A stretch of 19,381 nt of DNA, taken from positions 1-19,381 of the forward strand of contig QLUS01000020.1 in assembly GCA_018725535.1 (NCBI GenBank), read 5' to 3'. This DNA comes from Bacillota bacterium. GTDB taxonomy: Bacteria; Bacillota; UBA994. Below are positions 7,818-14,802 of this stretch, one piece after another. Every line of letters begins with the position of its first letter. Position 1 is the first letter of the stretch. A model generated the notes under the pieces. It was not told the origin of the DNA, did not search any database, and worked only from the letters and a program-made list of their open reading frames with translations. Position numbers and translations under genes: made by a program.

Positions 7818-8738
7818 GTGTTTGAGGCCATTGTCGGGCATAGTTTAGTGCTGCGTCTACTGCGGCGGGCGCTAGAGACGGGCCGTATTCCCCATGCGTA
7901 CTTGTTTCTTGGTCCAAGCGGCGTCGGCAAAGCTAAAATTGCGCGCGCCTTAGCTTCCGCCATGGTAGGCGGGGCGGAGCGCGCAGAGTCTAACTTGCAC
8001 CCGGATATCCGTGAGATACACCCACAGGGCAGCAGCCTGTGCCTTAACCAAGTTAGGGAGCTTAATATGGATGTTTTGCTGGCCCCGGCTTTGGCTCAAC
8101 GCAAAGTCTACATTTTGCATAACATTGAAGCTCTCACCACCGAGGCGGCTAATAGTTTCTTGACGATGCTCGAGGAACCGCCCGCCTCGGCTCATTTTAT
8201 CCTGCTAGCGGACAGGCCTAGTGTCTTTGGCACTATTGTTTCGCGTTGCCAAGTGTTGCGCTTTGGTTTCCTCACCGTGCCGGAGACTGTGCAGGTGCTA
8301 GAGCGCTTACGCTCCCACACGGCAGACCTTGAAGCAGCAGCTAGGCTCAGTTTCGGTTCTCCCGGGGAAGCGATGCGTTCGCTTGAGCCGGAAGCTTGCG
8401 ATCGCCAGCGAGAGATGGCCACCTTGGCTCAGTGCATTATGGAGCTCACTGGCGCAGAGAAGCTACACTGGATGGCTCGTCTGGAAGAAAAGAAGGATGA
8501 TCTTCACGCCTACGTCGCTTTTCTCGCTTTTTGGATGCGGGATGTGTTATGTTTAAAGCTAGCACTGCGCGAGTGCCTAGTATTGCCCTATCGTGAGGAA
8601 ATCGAAGCACAGGCACGTAGCCTAGAGCTCAATGCGATTACTGCGCGCTTCTTGCACCTGCAGGAATTACTCACGCGGTGGAACCCCAGTACTAATAAGC
8701 GCCTAGTGCTGGATCAGCTTTTTTTGGCGCTGAAATAG
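7818..8738 (+). CDS. holB: DNA polymerase III delta-prime subunit (clamp loader)
   Basis: A 306-residue AAA+ clamp-loader protein. It shows the N-terminal VGH...L..AL..GRIPHAYLFLGPSGVGK (Walker A-like), then LHPDIREI, QVRELN, KVYILHNIEALTTEAANSFL, LEEPP, and the SRC arginine-finger motif in TIVSRCQVLRF. Two departures stand out. The four-cysteine zinc module normally found between the Walker A helix and HPD is absent (AMVGGAERAESNLHPD), and the Walker A motif ends GKAK instead of GKT/S. The GTG start at 7818 follows GGGGGAG. Despite these changes the gene is full length and sits in its usual place. Confidence 0.9.
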   Translation: MFEAIVGHSLVLRLLRRALETGRIPHAYLFLGPSGVGKAKIARALASAMVGGAERAESNLHPDIREIHPQGSSLCLNQVRELNMDVLLAPALAQRKVYILHNIEALTTEAANSFLTMLEEPPASAHFILLADRPSVFGTIVSRCQVLRFGFLTVPETVQVLERLRSHTADLEAAARLSFGSPGEAMRSLEPEACDRQREMATLAQCIMELTGAEKLHWMARLEEKKDDLHAYVAFLAFWMRDVLCLKLALRECLVLPYREEIEAQARSLELNAITARFLHLQELLTRWNPSTNKRLVLDQLFLALK

Positions 8739-8751
8739 AGGTGTGTGTGTT

Positions 8752-9480
8752 ATGCCGAATTTAGTAGGCATTAGGTTTAAAAGCGGCGGGAAAGTGTATC
8801 ACTTTGACGCAGGGGCCATTCCTCTTGTGCCGGGTGAATTTTGCGTCGTAGAGACCGTACGCGGCCAGGAATACGGTGAAGTCGTGAGTCTGCCGCGCGA
8901 CGCGGGTGTTGAGGGTTGTCGTACTGAGCTAAGGCCCGTCCTGCGCAAAGCTACGCCCGAGGATGAGCAGCGCGTCGCATCTAATCAGCGCTTTAAGCAA
9001 GAAGCCTTTGCCGTTGCATTAGAGAAGATTGCGCTTCATCAACTGCCGATGAAACTAATAGACGTAGAAATCGCCTTCGACGGCGCGAAGATTCTCTTTT
9101 TCTTTACAGCAGATGGGCGCGTGGATTTTCGTGCGCTGGTAAAGGACCTCGCTTACGTCTTTCGCACGCGTATTGAACTTAGGCAGATTGGCGTACGCGA
9201 CGAAGCAAAGATGATCGGCGGGCTTGGCTCCTGTGGCAGAGTGCTGTGCTGTAATAGCTTCCTTGGGGATTTCGCCCCGGTCTCAATCAAGATGGCCAAA
9301 GAACAGCACTTGTCGCTAAACCCTGCTAAAATCTCGGGCCTGTGCGGGCGGCTGATGTGTTGTCTAAGGTACGAGAGCAATTTTCCCGAAGTGCTGGCTG
9401 CGCTAAGCACAGATAATCGCTGCAAATGCGAGGCGTGTCATCGCAACTGCGAAGGAGAACGGAGCAGTGAGCAAACTTAG
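8752..9480 (+). CDS. ricT: RicT (YaaT), PSP1-domain protein
   Basis: A 242-residue PSP1 family protein. RicT works with RicA and RicF in an iron-sulfur complex that stimulates RNase Y processing and, in Bacillus, affects the sporulation phosphorelay. Conserved cysteine motifs are GSCGRVLCC (C161, C166, C167) and GLCGRLMCC (C198, C203, C204), and a cysteine-rich tail CKCEACHRNC follows. The ATG at 8752 with AGAGGTG 8 bases upstream is preferred to the GTG at 8743. The end overlaps the next gene by 14 bases. The ricA and ricF genes are not in this window. Confidence 0.93.
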   Translation: MPNLVGIRFKSGGKVYHFDAGAIPLVPGEFCVVETVRGQEYGEVVSLPRDAGVEGCRTELRPVLRKATPEDEQRVASNQRFKQEAFAVALEKIALHQLPMKLIDVEIAFDGAKILFFFTADGRVDFRALVKDLAYVFRTRIELRQIGVRDEAKMIGGLGSCGRVLCCNSFLGDFAPVSIKMAKEQHLSLNPAKISGLCGRLMCCLRYESNFPEVLAALSTDNRCKCEACHRNCEGERSSEQT

Positions 9481-11350
9481 TCGCCAAAGGAGAACGTGGG
9501 CGCTGCTGCTCGTGGCCCTAGCCTTAATTGCGACAGGGTTGGTCTTGGTCCTCACCCTAGATGGATGGACTACCCCTAGAGGGCCTGATGACGGGGCTCA
9601 GCTACAACCGGATCCGCAGGCCACGCCCGTGGTCGCGCTGCAAGTGATAGAGGGCATTGCCCGCGGCAGCCTAGGGCGTCCCGCCCAGATTGCGGTTTCC
9701 AAGGAGCGGATCTTTGTCGTGGATGCCCTCGCTACGCGCGGGGTTATCAAAGCATTTACTTTCGACGGCGTTTTTGTCACCAGCTTTGGCACGCTCGCCA
9801 GTGACGGCTTAGCGGAGATCGTGGATATTACGCTCGATACTAATGGCAACGTAATAGTACTTGACGCCACCCCCGCGCTACATGTGTTCGCCGCCGACGG
9901 TGCGCCAAAGACGAGACTAGACTTAACCGCTCTCACAGCCGAACTTGAAGTGATGTGGGTTAAGAGTGTTATTGTCACTGCCGACCACTACTATTTGTTG
10001 ACGCTGGATAGGCTGCTTAAGCTGGATAACTCCGGACGCCTAATAACCACTTACCCGGCAGAAGGTGACGCGGCAGAGCTTGGCGCTGCAGCTTCGGAGT
10101 TTTATATGGGGCCGTCTGGACTGGCGGTGCGGGAAGGCGTGGTCTGGGTGGGCGACGCCGTAAACGGGCGCTTGCTTGGCTTAGGCGCAGGGGGCAAATT
10201 CGACAGCGTAATAACGCTTCCCACCGTGCAGGGCATTGCCCCATACCCGACCAGCCTAGCTGTAGACGCGCTAGGCAATTTCATTGTGGTGGATAGTGCC
10301 CGGCAAGTCATTCTGGCGCTCGATTTCGCAGGGCGAGTGCTCGCCGAACACCGCCTCACCAGTGTCGAGCACCTAGTAAACGCCGAAATCGCCGAAATCG
10401 CTGTGTCGCCGGGTGGCGAGATTTTTGTCAGTGACGCCTTGGCCGGGACAATTTCCCGCTTCGACTTAGGGGCGGGTCGCCTCAGAGCTTCGAGCGTGGT
10501 TGTACGCGCACGCGCCGAGTTCGCCTATCCGCTAGACGTTGCTTTAACCGCTGAAGGCATGTACATTTTGGCCGCCAATCCCGTCGCTGACGGGGAGCGC
10601 CGAGTGTGGTTTCGTTCGGTGCTAGGAGGCGAGTTGCGCCTTGTGCTAGGGGGTTTGAGCGACAGTGCGGTACGACTGGCCAGTGCGAATGGGCTGCTTT
10701 ACATCCTAGCGCGGGACAGAGTAGAGGTCTACGCCTTAAACGGCGAGAAACTCCGAACTTTTGCCGATTCACCGGGGGAGTGGGGCGGCTTTAGACAGGT
10801 TAACTTGTTTGGCGAACAGCGGGGCCCGCAGGGAATCTACATTGACGCTGCAGCGCGCGTGCTGGTGGCAGACACCTTCAACCATCGCGTAGTGGTGTTT
10901 ACTCCCCAAGGCGATTTCCTGCAAGCGATAACGTTCACAGAAGACGTTTGGCCTGCCGCACTGGCCATGACCCGAGAAGGACAAATGCTAATCCTTAATA
11001 CCTTTGGCGGTCAGGTGCTGCGGGTCAACGCCGCCGGGGAGCTTCTAGCAGCTTACGCGTCCCCGGGCGGCGGCTTTGGGCAGCTGCGTGTGGTTGAAGA
11101 CCGCGGACTGTTCGGCGGCCCGCAGGACATCATGGTAGACGCAGAGGGGAGCTTCTACGTCTTAGATACGTACAACAGCCGCATTCTTAAGTTTGCCCAC
11201 ACTGGTAAACCACTCTATGCCGTCGGGAGTTTTGGCAGTGAGGTGGGGATGCTGTATCTGCCGACCGCGCTTGCCCCCGCACCGGATGTGGGACAAGTGT
11301 GGGTCGTTGACACCTACAATCACCGCTTACAGTTGCTCCAGCTTAGATAA
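9467..11350 (+). CDS. Membrane-anchored NHL-repeat (double beta-propeller) protein
   Basis: A 627-residue protein. A basic N-terminus (SKLSRQRR) leads into a hydrophobic segment (about 10-31) with no lipobox, so a signal-anchor is likely and the rest is outside the cell. Beyond residue 60 I count about twelve NHL-like blades of the form G-P-x-x-I-x-V-D-x-x-G-x-x-Y-V-x-D-x-x-N-x-R-I, clearest in GPQGIYIDAAARVLVADTF, GPQDIMVDAEGSFYVLDTY and VWVVDTYNHRLQLLQL. This would build two six-bladed propellers. No catalytic motif is seen; such proteins usually bind proteins, glycans or peptidoglycan-related ligands. The GTG start has AAGGAG 9 bases upstream and overlaps ricT by 14 bases. It occupies the slot of yabA-yabB-yazA in B. 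subtilis. Confidence 0.8.
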   Translation: MSKLSRQRRTWALLLVALALIATGLVLVLTLDGWTTPRGPDDGAQLQPDPQATPVVALQVIEGIARGSLGRPAQIAVSKERIFVVDALATRGVIKAFTFDGVFVTSFGTLASDGLAEIVDITLDTNGNVIVLDATPALHVFAADGAPKTRLDLTALTAELEVMWVKSVIVTADHYYLLTLDRLLKLDNSGRLITTYPAEGDAAELGAAASEFYMGPSGLAVREGVVWVGDAVNGRLLGLGAGGKFDSVITLPTVQGIAPYPTSLAVDALGNFIVVDSARQVILALDFAGRVLAEHRLTSVEHLVNAEIAEIAVSPGGEIFVSDALAGTISRFDLGAGRLRASSVVVRARAEFAYPLDVALTAEGMYILAANPVADGERRVWFRSVLGGELRLVLGGLSDSAVRLASANGLLYILARDRVEVYALNGEKLRTFADSPGEWGGFRQVNLFGEQRGPQGIYIDAAARVLVADTFNHRVVVFTPQGDFLQAITFTEDVWPAALAMTREGQMLILNTFGGQVLRVNAAGELLAAYASPGGGFGQLRVVEDRGLFGGPQDIMVDAEGSFYVLDTYNSRILKFAHTGKPLYAVGSFGSEVGMLYLPTALAPAPDVGQVWVVDTYNHRLQLLQLR

Positions 11351-11357
11351 TGGAACG

Positions 11358-11392
11358 CAGGGGACGGTTCTTTTTGTAACACGTGTAACACG
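11358..11392. repeat. Half of a REP-like element (GGGGACGGTTC type)
   Basis: GGGGACGGTTCTTTTTG (11360-11376) is followed by GTAACACGTGTAACAC, centred on the 8-bp palindrome ACACGTGT. The GGGGACGGTTCT motif is, from memory, common in intergenic repeats of Clostridia-like genomes near REP-associated tyrosine transposases. The expected inverted second arm is missing, so this may be a remnant. Confidence 0.45.
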
Positions 11393-11424
11393 GGCGACGG
11401 ATTCCTTAGAGGAGATGAGTTAAC

Positions 11425-12267
11425 GTGAGCGGCAAGCTCTATGTCTGTGCAACCCCGATTGGCAATTTGGCCGATGTCAGTTCGCGCCTACTGGACACTC
11501 TCAAAGAAGTTGACTTTGTTGCCGCTGAAGACACGCGCCACAGCGCGAAGCTTTTGCATCACTTCTCAATCAACACTCCGCTGATTAGCTACCACAAGCA
11601 CAGCGGCAAAGCCAAACACGCGCAGGTTCTTGCGGCATTATCCGCAGGGAAGCACATTGCGCTGATTAGCGATGCCGGTATGCCAGGCATTTCTGACCCC
11701 GGCGAAGAGCTTATCCGCGATGTTGTCGCAGAGGGCATTGCCGTGACCGTGGTACCCGGCCCCATGGCCGGAGTGGCCGCCCTAGCCATATCGGGACTGT
11801 CCACCGCGCGCTTTGCTTTTGAAGGATTCTTGCCCCGGGGACGCGGAGAAAGGCGAAGCGTGCTCGTTAAGCTGCAGCACGAGGAGCGCACGCTCATCTT
11901 CTATGAGGCGCCACATCGCTTGGCAGAAACGCTTGCCGATCTGCTGGAGATGCTCGGTGAACGACAAGCGGCCGTACTGCGTGAGCTAACCAAGGTCTAT
12001 GAAAACGTAAAGCGCGGTTCGCTGTCCGCGTTGTTGGCCTCTGTGCAACACGAGTCCGTACGCGGTGAAATCGTGCTAGTTGTAGCTGGCGTAGAGCCAA
12101 GGGAACTTGCCTCTGACCTTGACGGCGAGGAGGTGGTAGCCCGTTTGCTCGCCAAGGGCTTGTCCCCGGCCCAAGTCGCGCGCCACGCCGCACAAGTTTG
12201 CTCGCTGCCACGCGCCGAGCTCTACGCGCTTGCCGTCGCCAAAGGGCAAAAGACACACAAAAAATAG
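11425..12267 (+). CDS. rsmI: 16S rRNA (cytidine-1402 2'-O)-methyltransferase RsmI
   Basis: A 280-residue tetrapyrrole-methylase-fold enzyme that 2'-O-methylates C1402 in the decoding centre of 16S rRNA using S-adenosylmethionine. Signatures are LYVCATPIGNLADVS (5-19), AAEDTRHSAKLL, ALISDAGMPGISDPGEEL, the GPxA loop VVPGPMAG, and FEGFLPRGRGER. The GTG start at 11425 has AGAGGAG about 10 bases upstream. The gene keeps its usual position before abrB (yabC in B. subtilis), but 74 bases of repeat-containing DNA separate it from the NHL gene, so an independent promoter cannot be excluded. A terminator hairpin begins at its stop codon. Confidence 0.95.
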   Translation: MSGKLYVCATPIGNLADVSSRLLDTLKEVDFVAAEDTRHSAKLLHHFSINTPLISYHKHSGKAKHAQVLAALSAGKHIALISDAGMPGISDPGEELIRDVVAEGIAVTVVPGPMAGVAALAISGLSTARFAFEGFLPRGRGERRSVLVKLQHEERTLIFYEAPHRLAETLADLLEMLGERQAAVLRELTKVYENVKRGSLSALLASVQHESVRGEIVLVVAGVEPRELASDLDGEEVVARLLAKGLSPAQVARHAAQVCSLPRAELYALAVAKGQKTHKK

Positions 12268-12286
12268 GCGCCGCGAAGGCGCCTTT
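12266..12286. terminator. Bidirectional intrinsic terminator between rsmI and abrB
   Basis: AGGCGCC (12266-12272) and GGCGCCT (12278-12284) form a 7-bp GC-rich stem with a five-base loop GCGAA. Read on the minus strand the stem is followed by ATTTTTTG, a good T-tract, so it should end abrB transcripts 22 bases after the stop. On the plus strand the tail is only TTTGAC, so rsmI termination is weaker. Confidence 0.85.
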
Positions 12287-12305
12287 GACTATTGGATGGC
12301 TTGTC

Positions 12306-12557
12306 CTATGACTGTACGTGTGCTGAAAGCTTCTTTAGGCAGCCCTGGCAAATTCTTTTGCCCATGTGGGTGGTGACATCGTCTGCGTCGTGGCAGAAAA
12401 TGCATGCGGGCTCGTACTTCTTGAGGATGATTTTTTCGCCGTCAACATAGATCTCAAGCGCATCCTTTTCGTTGATGTCGAGAGTGCGACGGAGCTCAAT
12501 GGGGATAACCACGCGGCCGAGTTCATCAACTTTACGCACAATACCTGTAGACTTCAT
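12306..12557 (-). CDS. abrB: AbrB-family transition-state regulator with Cys-rich tail
   Basis: An 83-residue protein whose first 48 residues are nearly those of B. subtilis AbrB: MKSTGIVRKVDELGRVVIPI then ELRRTL and DALEIYVDGEKIILKKY, the swapped-hairpin SpoVT/AbrB DNA-binding fold. The C-terminal half differs from Bacillus: CIFC (C52, C55) and CQGC-like RICQGC (C70, C73) give two CxxC pairs, a likely zinc-binding module, as I recall from clostridial homologues. The ATG at 12557 is chosen because its product begins at MKSTG; a TTG at 12563 lies closer to the AAGGAGG. It is divergent from metG and likely represses post-exponential genes, under Spo0A control (see promoter and 0A box). Confidence 0.93.
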   Translation of the reverse strand: MKSTGIVRKVDELGRVVIPIELRRTLDINEKDALEIYVDGEKIILKKYEPACIFCHDADDVTTHMGKRICQGCLKKLSAHVQS

Positions 12558-12580
12558 TAACAATTTCCCTCCTTACATGT

Positions 12581-12588
12581 TTCGACAT
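12581..12588 (-). promoter_or_regulatory. Candidate Spo0A-binding 0A box in the abrB leader
   Basis: On the minus strand this reads ATGTCGAA, one mismatch from the consensus TTGTCGAA and with the TGTCGAA core intact. It falls at about +13 to +20 from the predicted abrB start point. In B. subtilis, phosphorylated Spo0A represses abrB from 0A boxes just downstream of its promoter, so the placement matches. Confidence 0.6.
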
Positions 12589-12607
12589 AATTCTACACCC
12601 AGAAAAT

Positions 12608-12636
12608 AGTATACCAAGACTACCAATAGCTGTCAA
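12608..12636 (-). promoter_or_regulatory. Strong sigma-A promoter of abrB
   Basis: On the minus strand a perfect -35 TTGACA (12636-12631) is separated by 17 bases from a near-perfect -10 TATACT (12613-12608). The predicted start is near 12601, giving a leader of about 44 bases with AAGGAGG before the start codon. Confidence 0.88.
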
Positions 12637-12677
12637 TATGTGCTTTCCATAAATTTTACTTATACCTCTGATCGGTG

Positions 12678-12796
12678 GCGTACGGCTTACCGCGTACGGC
12701 TTACCGCTTACGGCGGAGAGCGGAGAGCGGAGAGCCCTCTCCCCAGTTCATGATGCATGATTCGCGATTCATAGCTGACCGCTGAGCGCTGATAGC
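12678..12796. repeat. Heptanucleotide tandem array (17 units in strict 7-bp register)
   Basis: The stretch divides into 17 consecutive 7-mers with no slip. Units run GCGTACG, GCTTACC, GCGTACG, GCTTACC, GCTTACG; then GCGGAGA three times; GCCCTCT, CCCCAGT; TCATGAT, GCATGAT, TCGCGAT, TCATAGC; TGACCGC, TGAGCGC, TGATAGC. Neighbouring units are near copies, so the array looks built from three or four unit families. It lies in the abrB-metG intergenic region and stops 8 bases before the metG -35. Function unknown. Confidence 0.85.
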
Positions 12797-12804
12797 TCTC
12801 TCCT

Positions 12805-12833
12805 TTGATTACCCCAGCTTATCAGAGTATAAT
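12805..12833 (+). promoter_or_regulatory. Sigma-A promoter of the metG operon
   Basis: TTGATT (12805-12810), a 17-base spacer and a perfect TATAAT (12828-12833). The predicted start near 12840 leaves a leader of about 40 bases, too short for a T-box or S-box riboswitch. Confidence 0.85.
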
Positions 12834-12880
12834 AAGGCAAGTATTTGGCCGCAGGGCTTTGGGGCCAGGAGGTAACGCCG

Positions 12881-14800
12881 ATGGACAACAAATACTACGT
12901 CACCACACCCATCTACTACACTAACGCCAACATTCACGTTGGTCACGCTTATACTACCGTTATCGCGGATGCCATTGCCCGCTATCAGCGCATGCTGGGC
13001 AAAGACGTTTGTTTTCTTACGGGTACCGATGAGCACGGGCAGAAAGTCGAGCGCAAGGCTAAAGCCGCGGGGAAGGACCCACAGGCTTTTTGCGATGAGA
13101 TTGTGGCGGATATTAAACAGGTCTGGGCCACACTTGACATCTCCTATGACATCTTTATCCGCACGACACACCGCGAGCACACAGAGCAGGTGCAGCGCAT
13201 CTTCACTAAGCTCTATGAACAGGGCGATATCTACAAGCATGAGTATCAAGGGCCCTATTGCGTAGACTGCGAGTCGTTTTGGACGGAGCGGCAACTGCAA
13301 AACGCAAACTGCCCCGACTGCGGCCGTCCCGTACAGTGGGTAACGGAGGAAAGTTACTTCTTCAGGCTGTCTAAGTACCAAGACCGCCTGCTTAAGCACC
13401 TCACGGACAACCCCGATTTCCTCCAACCCACGTCACGCCGCAACGAAATGATTAACAACTTCCTACTGCCCGGCTTGTCTGACCTGTGTGTGACGCGCAC
13501 CGCCCACCAGTGGGGCATCCCGGTGCCGTTTGACGAGCAACACCGCATTTATGTGTGGATTGACGCCCTAAGCAACTATATAACCGCGCTTGGGTACGGT
13601 GACGAGAGCGCGCAGTTCACCAAGTTTTGGCCAGCTGACCTGCACCTGATGGGCAAAGAAATTGTGCGTTTTCACGCCATCATCTGGCCGGCGCTGTTAA
13701 TGGCACTTGATTTGCCTTTGCCTAAGCAGGTCTACGGGCATGGGTGGCTGCTCTTTGGCAACGACAAAATGTCTAAGTCCAAGGGTAACGTCATCTCTTC
13801 GGTAGAGCTCGCGGCCAAATACAGCTCAGATGCCGTGCGCTATTACTTGCTGAAAGAGATATCTTTTGGCAGTGACGGCAATTTCACTGAGGAACTGCTG
13901 GTGCACCGACTCAACTCTGATTTGGCCAACGACCTAGGTAACCTATTGAGCCGGGCTGTGGCGATGATGGAGAAGTTCTCGCACAGCAAGACCCCGGCAA
14001 ACATCTTGGCCGACGAGCCTGATGCCGCGCTCATCGCACAGGCCCGCGCACTGCCGGAAGCCGTCAGGACGCACATGGAGAGCCTGCAGTTTGGCGGGGC
14101 GCTCGCCGAGATTTTGGAGCTCGCGAAGCGGGGCAACAAGTACATTGATGAAACTGCGCCCTGGCAATTAGCGCGGGAAAAGCGTTTCGACCGCCTTTCT
14201 ACGGTGTTGTACAATATCGCGGAATCGCTGCGGGTGATCTCCATTTTGCTCCTCCCCTTTATGCCTCGTACGCCGCAGCGGATCTGGGAGCAGTTGGGGC
14301 TTGATGCCCATGCGCACGGGGACATACTTACTCTAGCCTCTGCGTCCACGTTTGGTCTTCTCCCAGTTGGGCTTAACGTCAAGAAAGGCGAGCCGCTCTT
14401 CCCGCGCGTCGAGTGGGAGCCGCGGGCTGAGCCTGAGACAACTACGACAGATACCCTAACGCCGCCGTTGTTGCCCGCTGTGGACATTACGGACTTTGCG
14501 AAGCTAGACCTGCGCGTTGTGGAGGTGGTGGCCGCCGAGAAAGTGCCTAAGGCAGATAAGCTACTTAAGCTTACAGTCTTGCTTGGGCCGACGACGCGTA
14601 CAATTGTCGCCGGCATTGCCACGCACTACAGCCCAGACGAACTAATCGGCAAGCGGCTCGTAATCGTAGCAAACCTTAAGCCCGCAAAGATTCGCGGCAT
14701 TGAGTCGCAAGGCATGGTGTTAGCGGCAAGCGACGAGTATAATTTGGCTGTCCTGTCCCCCGCGCGTGACGGACTGTGCAGCGGGGCTAAGGTTACGTAG
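12881..14800 (+). CDS. metG: Methionyl-tRNA synthetase with C-terminal tRNA-binding domain
   Basis: A 639-residue class I synthetase that charges tRNA-Met. It has the HVGH form of the HIGH motif (19-22), a zinc knuckle with CVDC (C127, C130) and CPDC (C144, C147), the WIDALSNYITALG region, and KMSKS (296-300). An anticodon-binding helical domain follows, then a C-terminal EMAP/Arc1p-like tRNA-binding domain (about 535-639, DFAKLDLRVVEV ... IRGIESQGMVLAA) fused in the same chain, as in B. subtilis MetS. The ATG at 12881 has AGGAGGT 8 bases upstream; the frame is open to 12845 but that start has no support. It heads the metG-tatD-rsmA-ykuK operon. Confidence 0.97.
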   Translation: MDNKYYVTTPIYYTNANIHVGHAYTTVIADAIARYQRMLGKDVCFLTGTDEHGQKVERKAKAAGKDPQAFCDEIVADIKQVWATLDISYDIFIRTTHREHTEQVQRIFTKLYEQGDIYKHEYQGPYCVDCESFWTERQLQNANCPDCGRPVQWVTEESYFFRLSKYQDRLLKHLTDNPDFLQPTSRRNEMINNFLLPGLSDLCVTRTAHQWGIPVPFDEQHRIYVWIDALSNYITALGYGDESAQFTKFWPADLHLMGKEIVRFHAIIWPALLMALDLPLPKQVYGHGWLLFGNDKMSKSKGNVISSVELAAKYSSDAVRYYLLKEISFGSDGNFTEELLVHRLNSDLANDLGNLLSRAVAMMEKFSHSKTPANILADEPDAALIAQARALPEAVRTHMESLQFGGALAEILELAKRGNKYIDETAPWQLAREKRFDRLSTVLYNIAESLRVISILLLPFMPRTPQRIWEQLGLDAHAHGDILTLASASTFGLLPVGLNVKKGEPLFPRVEWEPRAEPETTTTDTLTPPLLPAVDITDFAKLDLRVVEVVAAEKVPKADKLLKLTVLLGPTTRTIVAGIATHYSPDELIGKRLVIVANLKPAKIRGIESQGMVLAASDEYNLAVLSPARDGLCSGAKVT

Positions 14801-14802
14801 AG

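Noticed and set aside
12834..12880. T-box or S-box leader for metG
   Set aside because: The predicted leader is only about 40 bases and has no specifier loop, T-box motif or terminator.
13843..14622. Long minus-strand open frame of 259 codons inside metG
   Set aside because: Its composition (Ser/Arg rich) is that of an antisense shadow of a well-conserved gene, and no motif is visible.
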